From positions 1-12,500 of the forward strand of contig CAJNDS010000437.1 in NCBI GenBank assembly GCA_905221605.1: a stretch of DNA of 12,500 nt, read 5' to 3'. The notes beneath the pieces were generated by a model. That model was not told where the DNA came from, did not search any database, and worked only from the letters and a program-made list of their open reading frames with translations. The position numbers and the translations under genes are program-made. Below, in pieces: positions 1-8,100 of the stretch. The stretch's first letter is position 1. Each line of letters begins with the position of its first letter. This DNA comes from Symbiodinium natans (taxonomy: Eukaryota > Sar > Dinophyceae > Suessiales > Symbiodiniaceae).

Positions 1-572
1 TTTGGGGTTAGGGTTTGCCGTTTAGGTGTAGGGTTTAGGGTTTAGGGTTTAGGGTTTAGGGTTTAGGGTTTAGGGTTTAGGGTTTAGGGTTTAGGGTTTA
101 GGGTTTAGGGTTTAGGGTCTAGGGTCTAGGGTATAGGGTTTAGGGTTTAGGGTTTAGGGTTTAGGGTTTAGGGTTTAGGGTCGGGGTTACGGAGGCGTTC
201 TGGGTTCTGGGTTCTGGGTTCTGGGTTCTGGGTTCTGGGTTCTGGGTTCTGGGTTCTGGGTTCTGGGTTCTGGGTTCTGGGTTCTGGGTTCTGGGTTCTG
301 GGTTCTGGGTTCTGGGTTCTGGGTTCTGGGTTCTGGGTTCTGGGGGTTCTGCGGAACAAGTTCAATTGCTCCCCCGCGAAAAACCAGGCAACAAGACCAA
401 GATCTGCGATTTTCCACGGTCCTACTTCGGGCAGATTGGCACTGGCTGGAGGTTGGGGGAGTGGTAGGGCCCTAAACCCTAAACCCTAAACCCTAAACCC
501 TAAACCCTAAACCCTAAACCCTAAGGCTGCTTTTGGGTGAACAGACTCCTCATGTGTCTTAGGCCAGGGCGC
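1..572. repeat. Telomere-like arrays left of AMT exon 11 (intron, continues out of window)
   Basis: Positions 24-181 are TTTAGGG copies on the plus strand. Positions 198-345 are about 21 copies of the variant TTCTGGG, and 470-524 are CCCTAAA. Non-repeat DNA lies at 346-469 and 525-570. I found no exon in it. The next AMT segment is expected further left, so this is probably intron 11. The long open frames through 168-417 are artefacts of the heptamer. Confidence 0.85.
198..345 (+). repeat. TTCTGGG variant heptamer array (~21 copies)
   Basis: A nearly perfect tandem array in which every unit carries the same A-to-C and T changes relative to TTTAGGG. It lies directly beside a standard TTTAGGG array. 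Uniform variation implies local spreading of one variant unit rather than independent mutation. Confidence 0.95.
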
Positions 573-653
573 AAGCCCTGCCACGGCTCCCGACATCGCG
601 CCCACGGAGGTGGGCGCTCCGTCCAAGATGCGCTCCACCGTGATCCACATGAC
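573..653 (-). CDS. AMT: AMT exon 11 ([10 protein letters not shown])
   Basis: Encodes [20 protein letters not shown] and SGAVAGL, aligned with the AmtB segment that precedes the VGVTPA motif. The acceptor is CAG|GTC. A GC donor is inferred at 571-572 (CTT|GCG). The expected next segment (…ITPA.G…) is not present in positions 1-570. Confidence 0.93.
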
Positions 654-710
654 CTGGGTTTTGGGAACCCTAAACCCGAAACCCTGAACCCTAAACCCTA
701 ACCCTAAACC

Positions 711-756
<46 letters not shown>

Positions 757-3700
757 ACCCTAAACCCTAAACCCTAAACCCTAAACCCTAAACCGTAAAC
801 CCTAAACTCCAGGGTACCATCGCGGCAGCCGCCGCGATGTAGGTGGTTGCGATGGCGAGGCCGCAGTCTGCATTGGCCGCAAAGGCCGAGCCGCCGTTGA
901 AGCCGGTCCAACCGAGCCTTGGCTGCACTTAGGAGGGTTTAGGGTTTAGGGTTTAGGGTGTAGGGTGTAGGGTTTAGGGTTTAGGGTTTAGGGTTTAGGG
1001 TTTAGGGTTTAGGGTTTAGGGTTTAGGGTTTAGGGTTTCGGGTTTCGGGTTTCGGGTTTCGGGTTTAGGGTTTGGGGTTTGGGGTTTAGGGTTTAGGGTT
1101 TAGGGTTTAGGGTTTAGGGTTCAGGGTTTCGGGTTTGGGGTTCCTTGTTAAGAAACCCAATAAACCCGAAAAGGCTACAAAGGAGCCAGAGGATGCCCCC
1201 GCCCAAGATCACGAAGGGCAAGTTCGAGGGGAAGCTCTCGTCTTTGTGCCTTCGACCCTACCCCGGGTTTAGGGTTTAGGGTTTAGGGTTTAGGGTTTAG
1301 GGTTTAGGGTTTAGGGTTTCGGGTTTCGGGTTTAGGGTTTAGGGTTTAGGGTTTAGGGTTTAGGGTTTAGGGTTTCGGGTTTCGTGAAACTCACAGACTT
1401 CGAAACTCGCCGCCTTCGCTCGCCGAGTAGGGATGCCAAAGCAAAGGCGGAGGTGCCAGAGCTGATGTGAACCACGGTGCCTCCTGCAAAGTCCTGGGGG
1501 GCAATATACTTGGTAACAGCCCCAATCCTGACCGAAGATGGTCGAATTGCGACAGGGGTTGAGGGGTTTAGGGATTGAGGGCTTGAGGGCTTGAGGGCTT
1601 GAAGGGGTCTAGGGTTTAGGGGATTTAGGGTTTAGGGTTTAGAGTTTAGGGGTCCAGGGGTTTCGGGCTTAGGGGCCTGAGGGCTAAGGGCTCCGCAGCT
1701 TCGCTGCTCCCAACGATCCTTGGCACCCATTTCGGCGATCCAGCCGCCGCCCCAGATCCAGTGGCACAGCGGCACATACACCGCTAGGACCCAGGCGACG
1801 ATGAAGATGGCGTAAGCCGAGAATCCTGGACCCTAGCCCTAAACCCTAAACCCTAGCCCTAAACCCTAAACCCTAAACCCTAAACCCGAAACCCTAAACC
1901 CTAAACCCTAAACCCTAAACTCAGGGCCTAGGCCGCCCCCCTACAGAAGGGGGGCGGCGCTTAAGCCCTTCGACCTGGATGGCGAAAGTCGACCCAGGTC
2001 GCTTGCCCGCCTCCTGCAGCCCGGAGGTCGGTAGCACCCACGATGGGCCCGGTACCGGAGCAGGTTCTCCCGGGGACCAGTACTGGTCCCCTTAATAAAG
2101 TAAATACCCTAAATTTCAAGTACCCTGGATGGGGCTGGCTTTTCTGGGGAGGGTACCCCAAGGCCCCCAAGCCAGGAGGACCTGGACCCCTCACCGCAGC
2201 GTGTCCAGGGACCAGGGGGCCTCAGGGCTGGTCCAGGCAGGGTGGGCGCTCAAAAAGTGCTTTTTTGGGTTTCTCGATTTTTTCTGGCCCCTGCCTCTCC
2301 CTGGCCCCCCTGGCCCCCCCTGGCCCCCTGGCCCCCGCTGCCTTGGCCCCCCCTTGACCCCCTCCCGGCCCCCTGGCCCCCTCTGGCCTTGCCTGGCCCC
2401 CCCTGACGGCTTTGATCCTGACCCCTTTGCCTCCGACCCACCCCCGAACTTCATGAAAAAAAATGAACTGTTGCCTTGAGTTTAGGCCTAAACCCTAAAA
2501 GGAATAGGTTTGGGTGGCTTTGCCGCCTTGGACGGCGTGGGGTGGGAGAAAAGTATTAGATGGCCCTCCACAATCGGGCCAAAAGCTGCTCTTCGCACCT
2601 CACGAAGCTTTCGAGCTTGTTCCGAAACCTAACCTTCACAGCACCTACGCCCTATCACAGCAAACCCTAAACCCTAAACCCTAAACCCTAAACCCTAAAC
2701 CCTAAACCCTAAACCCTAAACCCTAAACCCTAAACCCTAAACCCTAAACCCAACCCAAAGCGAAGTGTGCCAGGGGATGGTGCTCGTTGTCAGGTCAACA
2801 TGCTCGTGCTGCCTGGAATCTGACAAAGGTAGGAGCTGCTCCATAAGGGATTTCATCCCAAAGTTGCGCTCTAAATCCTACACCCCTAGTTAAACCCAAA
2901 CCCAGGAGTAGGTAAGACTAAACCCTAAACCCTAAACCCTAAACCCTAAACCCTAAACCCTCTCAACCTTCGACTTGAGTGGGCAGCAAGGGCTTAGCTG
3001 AGGAGCGGATGCGCTCGACGACGGCACCGGAGATGATCGCCGCCGCAATAATGGCCTGAGTTAAGGGATTTAGGCTTTTCGGGTTTGGGGTTTAAGCAGT
3101 TACTTCTTGATGTATTTGTTTTTTGTTGGAACCCCTAAACCCCTAAACCCCTAGACCCCCAAAGGTTTGCCCTGAGCGCGCCCAGAAGCAAAGGTCATCT
3201 GGAAGATCGCGAAGGTCAGACCTGTCTAGTGAATGGTTCAAGGGGGGGTATGTCCCAAGGCTCCCTAAGGCTCCCTAAGCTTCCCTAAGGTTCCCTAGGT
3301 ACCTACCCCCATGAACTGCCCCCCCTTAAGAACCCAATAAGGGTTTCGAAGTTTTCCAGCGAAGGGATGCTCCGGACTTCGTTTTTTTGTCAACCAGAAT
3401 GGGGGGGGTGTGAGGATGGTCCGGGTTCAGGGTTCAGGTTCCAGGGCCCAGGGTTTAGGATTTCGGGTCTAGCGTTTCATAGCCGAGGGGTTTTTGGAGT
3501 CTGGGGCGTGTGCCTGGCATGGTCGTGCCGGGCCAGACTGTGTCGAGGTTGCGGAAGCCGACGTACGTGAAGCCCTTCCCGGCACCCCACTCATCGAAAG
3601 ACCAGGTGAAGCCGAACACAAGCCAGGTGATGGTCGTCAGTCCCATAGAAATGACCGACCTAAGTAGCGGCTCGAGCGGGCTCTGAGGCTTGGGGCTTTG

Positions 3701-4727
3701 GGTACCTCGGGTTTAGGCTGTGGCCTGCTGACATGCGCAGCAGCTCATCTCGTCGTCTCTTACGTGGCAGCCCGGCGGCATCATCATGGTGTTCACGATG
3801 TTGCTGTCGCGCACCAGCCCGCCATAGAAGAATGCGAGGCCTGACGGAGGAGGAACTGTATCTGCGACACAACTTAAGCCCGTGGGTGGTTAGAGGCAGT
3901 GCGCGGAGAGAGGCGCTGAAAAAGCGCGAGGTGTAAAGAGGCGACATGCCCCAGAGCTCTAGGGCGGTATCTGCGCACAACCTAAACCGGTAGGTGGTTA
4001 GAGGCCTGAAGAAAGGCCTGACGGAGTATAGGGTTCGGGGTTAAGAAATTAGGGCGATGAAGTCTGTGAGACTCAGCCACTCACACCGGGGGGTGGTCAG
4101 GCACACCACGAGGGAGTGCGGAGACGGGGGAGGAGAGCCTGCAGAACGGAATGCGGTCTACACCCTGTGCGAAGTCCCCAAATCCCAAACTCCCGAACCC
4201 GAACCCCCCGCCAAAAAAAAATCCTTAAGCCCGAAACCGATCAGATGCCAACCGGACGCTGGCATAAACCCAAAACACCAAAAAACCTAGACCCGAAAAC
4301 GAAAGTGCCACACACCACAGCTACCCTGAACTCTAAACCCTAAACCCTAAACCCTCAAGCCCTAAACCCTAAACCGTAAACCCTAAACCCTAAACCCTAA
4401 ACCCTTAACCCTAAACCCTAAACCCTAAACACCCTTAAACCCTTAAACCCTTAAACCCTTAAACCCTAAACCCTTAAACCCTTAACATGGCTGCCACGCC
4501 TGGCGTCATGAAGAGCACCAGAGCACAGGACGTGGCCATCCAGGCCTTGGCCATGCCCTAAACCCTAAACCCCAAGCCCTAAACCCTAAACCCTAAACCC
4601 TAAACCCTAAACCCTAAACCCTAAACCCTAAACCCTAAACCCTAAACCCTAAACCCTAAACCCTAAACCCTAAACCCTAACCTGCATGCATCTAGGGCAC
4701 AGTGTCGCCATGGCTGAGGGCTTCCAT
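573..4727 (-). CDS. AMT: Ammonium transporter (AMT/AmtB family), 11 exons visible, 3' end outside window
   Basis: This is a membrane channel/transporter for ammonium. Eleven exons (4701-4727, 4500-4545, 3780-3840, 3514-3659, 3190-3221, 3007-3055, 1719-1825, 1414-1493, 1187-1249, 818-917, 573-653) join into 264 uninterrupted codons that follow AmtB/AMT order. Helix 1 has [14 protein letters not shown]; then come [68 protein letters not shown] and [10 protein letters not shown]. By alignment from memory with E. coli AmtB, Phe104, Trp145, Asp157, His165, Phe210 and Ser214 correspond to F107, W148, D160, H168, F215 and S219. The second pore His and the C-terminal helices would lie left of the window. 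The start is the first Met before GDTAWM, with an in-frame TGA three codons upstream (4734-4736). No frameshift or internal stop is seen. Family assignment is very secure; the substrate range is inferred from the family. Confidence 0.95.
660..808 (-). repeat. CCCTAAA array filling AMT intron 10, with CCCTCAA block
   Basis: The 164-bp intron (654-817, GT-AG) is almost entirely heptamer. Standard CCCTAAA units flank a homogeneous CCCTCAA block at about 709-759. The donor abuts the array: the intron starts GTACCCTGG and enters repeats within about 10 bases. Confidence 0.93.
818..917 (-). CDS. AMT: AMT exon 10 ([10 protein letters not shown])
   Basis: Encodes [16 protein letters not shown] followed by a segment ending in an Ala run and Met. 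GW.GFN.GSA is diagnostic of AMT proteins and includes the second gate Phe (Phe210) and Ser214. The acceptor is AAG|GCT; the donor is a GT site, ATG|GTACC. Confidence 0.95.
933..1140 (+). repeat. TTTAGGG array in AMT intron 9, with TTTCGGG block
   Basis: Most of the 269-bp intron (918-1186, GC-AG) is TTTAGGG on the plus strand, with short runs of TTTCGGG (about 1037-1065), TTTGGGG and GTGTAGG-type variants. Confidence 0.93.
1187..1249 (-). CDS. AMT: AMT exon 9 ([12 protein letters not shown])
   Basis: Encodes [20 protein letters not shown] plus two bases, matching the AMT loop and helix 6 start (NLPFV..G..LLW). The acceptor is AAG|GCA and the donor CTG|GCT. The next exon completes the Trp codon. 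Confidence 0.94.
1265..1384 (+). repeat. TTTAGGG array in AMT intron 8
   Basis: The array occupies most of the 164-bp intron (1250-1413, GC-AG), with a few TTTCGGG units at about 1317-1330 and at the right end. Confidence 0.93.
1414..1493 (-). CDS. AMT: AMT exon 8 ([10 protein letters not shown], first pore His)
   Basis: Begins with the AMT signature [10 protein letters not shown], which carries the first pore histidine (His165, AmtB His168), and ends LLGER plus two bases. The acceptor is CAG|GAC and the donor AAG|GCG. CGAAGGC occurs at both ends of the following intron. Confidence 0.95.
1556..1690 (+). repeat. Degenerate TTTAGGG/TTGAGGG array in AMT intron 7
   Basis: A decayed array in the GA-AG intron 1494-1718. 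Units drift to GCTTGAGG and GGATTTAGGG forms, suggesting an older insertion than the perfect arrays. Confidence 0.85.
1719..1825 (-). CDS. AMT: AMT exon 7 (helix 4, HWIWGGGW)
   Basis: Encodes [16 protein letters not shown] and [18 protein letters not shown], the family's helix 4 and following loop; Trp145 aligns with AmtB Trp148. The acceptor is CAG|GAT. The donor is AAG|GAT, a GA donor, the only one in the window and a type reported in dinoflagellates. Confidence 0.93.
1932..1958. repeat. GC-rich hairpin
   Basis: GCCGCCCCCC (1932-1941) pairs perfectly with GGGGGGCGGC (1949-1958) around a 7-base loop. It lies inside AMT intron 6; no T-tract or gene end nearby suggests a terminator. Confidence 0.85.
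2072..2091. repeat. Perfect 20-bp palindrome
   Basis: GGGGACCAGTACTGGTCCCC is its own reverse complement. It sits in AMT intron 6 with no known role. Confidence 0.95.
2285..2405 (+). repeat. C-rich GGCCCCCCT-type degenerate minisatellite
   Basis: Repeated units of the form TGGCCCC(C)C run through the block, strongly pyrimidine-biased on the plus strand. Frames through it encode Pro- or Gly-rich low-complexity peptides, which I treat as non-coding. Confidence 0.8.
3007..3055 (-). CDS. AMT: AMT exon 6 (helix 3 end, SGAVVERI)
   Basis: Encodes [16 protein letters not shown] plus one base. Together with exons 5 and 7 it gives FQMTFA…[10 protein letters not shown] with the same spacing as AmtB. 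The acceptor is CAG|GCC and the donor TCC|GCT. Confidence 0.92.
3190..3221 (-). CDS. AMT: AMT exon 5 (FQMTF gate segment)
   Basis: Encodes [10 protein letters not shown], the start of helix 3. The terminal Phe aligns with the outer gate Phe107 of AmtB. The acceptor is CAG|GTC and the donor TTT|GCT. It is only 32 bp, but both joins keep frame and match the family's spacing. Confidence 0.88.
3259..3298 (+). repeat. Four tandem 10-mers (GGCTCCCTAA)
   Basis: Two identical and two diverged copies of GGCTCCCTAA lie in AMT intron 4 (3222-3513). Each contains CCCTAA, so the 10-mer may derive from the telomere-like heptamer. The block is flanked by inverted C7/G7-containing segments (about 3240-3252 and 3319-3330). 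Confidence 0.8.
3514..3659 (-). CDS. AMT: AMT exon 4 (helix 2 and following loop)
   Basis: Encodes 48 residues with [12 protein letters not shown], the second AMT helix, then a loop ending TTMP. The acceptor is TAG|GTC and the donor CAG|GCA. It is the longest exon of the gene at 146 bp. Confidence 0.92.
3780..3840 (-). CDS. AMT: AMT exon 3 (end of helix 1)
   Basis: Encodes [19 protein letters not shown] plus two bases; FYGGLVR is an AMT signature. The acceptor is CAG|GCC and the donor GAT|GCC (GC type). A GA donor three bases earlier would also keep the frame and remove one Met, so the 3' boundary is ambiguous by one codon. Confidence 0.9.
3841..4499. other. AMT intron 2 (659 bp): dispersed direct repeats plus CCCTAAA array
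   Basis: Positions 3858-3897 and 3967-4005 are diverged direct copies of a ~40-bp unit (GTATCTGCG…GTGGTTAGAGGC) spaced 109 bp apart. A looser third copy lies near 4060-4102. CTGACGGAG also recurs at 3841 and 4018. Positions 4330-4486 are CCCTAAA/CCCTTAAA arrays. No exon is recognised inside. Confidence 0.8.
4500..4545 (-). CDS. AMT: AMT exon 2 (first half of helix 1)
   Basis: Encodes [15 protein letters not shown] plus one base. The acceptor is AAG|GCC and the donor CAG|GCG (GC type). The split Gly codon is completed by exon 3 to give the family motif [11 protein letters not shown]. Confidence 0.9.
4556..4680 (-). repeat. CCCTAAA array in AMT intron 1
   Basis: About 17 nearly perfect heptamers fill most of the 155-bp GT-AG intron 4546-4700. 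Confidence 0.95.
4701..4727 (-). CDS. AMT: AMT exon 1 (start Met to GDT)
   Basis: Encodes MEALSHGDT. The GDT runs directly into AWM of exon 2, as in AMT N-termini (GDTAW). The donor is GT (ACT|GTGCCC). The ATG is the first after an in-frame TGA at 4734-4736. The short N-terminus lacks an obvious cleavable signal peptide. The exon is short, so it is less certain than the others. Confidence 0.75.
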
Positions 4728-5115
4728 CGTCCCTCACACGAACTGTGGGCTTGTGGCCTTTTGGAGGCAGACGCTTGAGCCCGACCGCAACTGCGTAGGA
4801 GTTGGGGTTTAGGGTTTAGGGTTTAAGGTTTAGGGTTAGGGTTTAGGGTTTAGGGCTGAAAACGGCCTTGTCTCCCAAAGCCGATAACCTCAGACGCAAC
4901 CGGTGTACCAACAGACACCTTAAACACCCTTGGACCGAAGACTGAGTGCAGCAACCTGAGCTGAAACACCACACTTTCTTTGAATGAGTCTTCTTAGGAC
5001 GCCCAGTCGGAACCCCCTAAAGCCCTAAGCCGCGCAGCCTCAGGTCAGAGTTTATGGTGGAGGGCTTAGGGGTTCTGAGGGTAATTGAGGGTGTCGGGGT
5101 TGGGGATTTAGGGCT
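4728..5115. other. Intergenic region between AMPD and AMT
   Basis: This is the putative AMT 5' leader and promoter side. A short TTTAGGG array lies at 4803-4853 and degenerate repeats at 5050-5115. Positions 4855-5035 are ordinary sequence in which I recognise nothing; I specifically looked for the missing AMPD C-terminal motifs (SPLSNN, SLSTDDP) and did not find them. No TATA box or polyadenylation signal is evident, as is usual in dinoflagellates. Confidence 0.7.
4774..4781 (-). promoter_or_regulatory. Possible spliced-leader remnant or trans-splice acceptor upstream of AMT
   Basis: GGCTCAAG on the minus strand, 46 bases upstream of the AMT ATG, equals the last eight bases of the dinoflagellate spliced leader. 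The remaining leader bases do not match. It could be a decayed relict, an AG acceptor or chance. Confidence 0.25.
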
Positions 5116-5149
5116 TTACGAGGCATAGGGTTGTCTGTCAGGGCTGAGC

Positions 5150-5195
5150 AGCTGCAGCACGGGCGAGTGTTGCAGGTTGACGCCGTGGTTGATGC
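5150..5195 (-). CDS. AMPD: AMPD last recognisable exon (INHGVNLQHSPVLQL)
   Basis: Encodes INHGVNLQHSPVLQL plus two bases, with the active-site His in NHG and the HGI.L...PVLQ motif. The acceptor is GAG|GCA. A GC donor at CT|GCTC is inferred. If not spliced, the frame runs nine more codons to a TAA at 5116-5118, giving a truncated end SPDRQPYAS. Confidence 0.9.
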
Positions 5196-8100
5196 CTCGC
5201 TTGCGCGAAAGGTTTCCACGGCCTATAAGCCCGATCAACCCGTTCCACAATCAACCGTTTCATGAATGAACCCTATATTAAACCATAACAAGCCCTAGAA
5301 ATCCTATAAACCCCTTAAGCCCAACAAACCGCCCAAACCCCAAAAACCTCACAAACCCCCCACTTTTGGGGTAGTTACATGGTCCCTTAGTATGGGCCCT
5401 TAACAGGGGGACCCCCTTATATACCCCTTATATACCCTATAAACCCCAAGCGCCCATGCTTCAGAACCCTTGAAAGGAGGCACGGGACCAGATAAAGGGC
5501 CCATGAAACTACCGTAAATCCACTCCAAACCCTCTCTTGAAGGTTGAGGGTTTAAAGTTTAGGGCTTAGGCTTCGGGCTTAGGGTTTAGGGTTCTGGGTT
5601 TTGGGTTTAGGGATGTTTAGGGTTTAGGGTTTCGGGTTTAGGGCTTAGGGATGTTTAGGGTTTAGGGGTTAGGGTTCAGGGTTTAGGGGGGAGCTTTGTA
5701 GAGTCTTAGGCGCCATCTGCCAGCAGGAAGGTCGTTGCCAAGTGGTGCACTTCACCAGCCTGGGCTTTTGGGGCCTACGGAGCTTCGAAACCCGAAGCCC
5801 CAAACCCTGAACCCCTGAGCGGGCTTTCGGCGCTTGGAGGTCAGATGTGAGGTTTCAGGGGGCCAACATGGGCTGGGGCGTGCAAAAAAAATGCTTTGAG
5901 GTCTGCCAAAACTCAAGCAGAGCGATCAGCGGCTTGGGGTTAGGGTTTAGGGCTTGGGGTTTACGGCTCAGGGCTAAGGGTTTGAGAGTTTAAGGTTCAG
6001 GGCTTGGGGCTTAGGGTGTAGGGCAAAAGCCGGCCAAAAAACTCAAACACAAGGGGGAGGTTCTCAAAGTTAGGGTCCCTGTTGGGATCCTTACTTTTTG
6101 TTATGGTCTCATGAAAGAAGGGCCCACAAGGCAGAGAATTCCCCCAACAAAGTGCTGAACCCTCAACCCTAAACCCTCAACTCTCAACCCTAAACCCTAA
6201 GCCCTAAACCCAAAATCCTAGAACCCTAAACCCTAAACCCTAAACCCTAAACCCTAAACCCTAAACCCTAAACCCTAAACCCTAGACCCTAGACCCTATA
6301 ACCCTAAACCCTAAACAACTCATGAAAAAGGGAAGCGCAGCCTCGCCAGCGTGGGGTCGGTAGGTGAAATGCCAGGGTCGGCCCAACAACTTGCAGAGGT
6401 GATTCCACCTCCGCGGCAAGGCCATGTTTAGGGCTTTGGTGTGTGGGGTTTAGGGTTTAGGGCTTAGGGCTTCGGGCTTGGTATTTGGGGTTGAGGACTT
6501 CGAGAGCTTGTAGGGCGCAAGCGCTCAGAGCCTAGGGCTGGTTGGGGGTTTGGGCTCAGGGTTTGGGGGGGGGGGGGGCGAGGGACCGGGGGGAGCGCTT
6601 GCTTTGGGGATTTTTGGAGTTTGGGATTAGGGATTGCTTCCACTGAGCTCCGAAACCCTCGTCAACGATTTTTTCGGCTACAGTATGGGCCCCTTCTTGG
6701 GGCGGGCCCCCCCCCCCCCCCACGTACTCTTACCCACGGGACCCACAGGAAATGCTTCAATTCCTGTGGGTCTTGGCCTGTCCACCCATGGCTTCATCCC
6801 TCCCCATCCTCCCAGCACTCTGCCCACCCCACCCATCCATCCGGTCATTATTGGTTCATGGGGCCCCTCATGGCTCCGTCCCTGGCTCCCGCTCCCCGTG
6901 GCCCCATGAGGTCATGGATGGGGCCATGGCCCTTGGCTGGCTCTGTGGTTACATAGACAGCCAATGGATAAGGGCAGATCTGTATCAGATTGTCGGGCTT
7001 CTCTGGGTAGATCTTCTGGAAGAGCTGCTGCAACAAGTGATCGTCGAACAACGTGTGGACCGGCAGGTCATCTGCTGCAACCCTAAACCCTAAACCCTTA
7101 ACCCTAAATCCCACCTTCACGAAGGTCATGTCCAGGTCGAGGGGGAAAAATTGATTTGAGAGCCCACCCTTGTCTGCACAGGCACTGGAGCAAAAGCATC
7201 TGCTTGTCTGGGTCGGGGGCCTGTATCCAAGAAGTCACCCCTGTGAAGAAGACAGTAGGCTGGATTGACTTGTGGCGTCACAATTTCTTCTTCACCAAAG
7301 GTCTGAATAATCAGACCTGGCAGGAAGCCCCCCAATCAAGTTCACCACCTCCCTGGGAAACCTCCCTGGAAACGCCATCTGGGCCCGATTTGAAGATCAT
7401 GGCTGAGTCCTGGGCCTGACAGTTGCAGAATGCTACGCCCGCCTTAGAGCCGGAAGCGGGTCGCGTAGCGTGAAATGACGGCACAAGCCAAAGAAGGAAT
7501 GAGGACACCCTGGAAACTCCTGTGGCCCTCAAACTTACCGACCCCAAGAAACCCCAAAACACCCTAAACCCTTAAGACCTAAGACTTTAGCCCCCAAGAG
7601 TGCCAACACCCGGCGCCTGCAGATGTTCGTGAAGATGTAGTACGAGTAGTACGAGTACGGAGGGTTCTCGCCTGGATGTGAGGGGACGACGCAGACTCGA
7701 AAAACTCAAAAACCCTAAGCCCTAAACTCTGAACCCTAGAAACTGAACCCTAAACCCTGAACCCCAAGTCAAGGTCGTAGGGGGGCGTTTTCAGCTGAGA
7801 GAACCCTGCTCCCAATTGTTTGAAGAACGAAAGGGGGAACCCTGTTTTATTCAGCGGGGTTTTGTTCGGGGACCTCGAGCACCCCCCCCCACCCCCCCAC
7901 CCTCAAATACCCTAAACCGTAAACCGTAAACCCTAACCCTAAAGCATAAACCCCTAAACCCCTAAACCCTACCTAAGCCCATGCAAAAAAGCAAAGGCAC
8001 CACTAAAGAGAAACTCTACCAGAAAGAGAAACCGTGCTCTGACCCTGGTTCCCTATAAACCCAGCCGTTCCAGTCCTACAAGCCCTAACCCAAAACCCTA

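Larger units (their letters stand above)
1826..3006. other. AMT intron 6 (1,181 bp): telomere-like arrays, hairpin, palindrome, C-rich tract
   Basis: CCCTAAA arrays lie at 1833-1921, 2662-2754 and 2919-2960. Between them are a GC-rich hairpin (1932-1958), a perfect 20-bp palindrome (2072-2091) and a C-rich degenerate repeat (about 2285-2405). I found no AMT exon or recognisable protein here. Long open frames across 1961-2479 are low-complexity. Confidence 0.8.

Noticed and set aside
1-181. Natural chromosome end or subtelomere
   Set aside because: A left chromosome end should begin with CCCTAAA on the plus strand, but this begins with TTTAGGG. The AMT gene must also continue leftward, and arrays occur throughout the window in both orientations.
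168-417. Open frames encoding a tandem TQNPEPR peptide
   Set aside because: A pure translation of the TTCTGGG heptamer array; any stop-free 7-mer array gives such frames. It lies in a presumed AMT intron.
360-450. Minus-strand VPICPK as the next AMT exon (expected ITPA motif)
   Set aside because: The spacing does not match, there is no AG|G acceptor in the right phase, and a stop follows at once.
2191-2479. Gly/Pro-rich collagen-like proteins on either strand
   Set aside because: They arise from the C-rich minisatellite at 2285-2405 within AMT intron 6; there is no domain, and AMT exons join across it.
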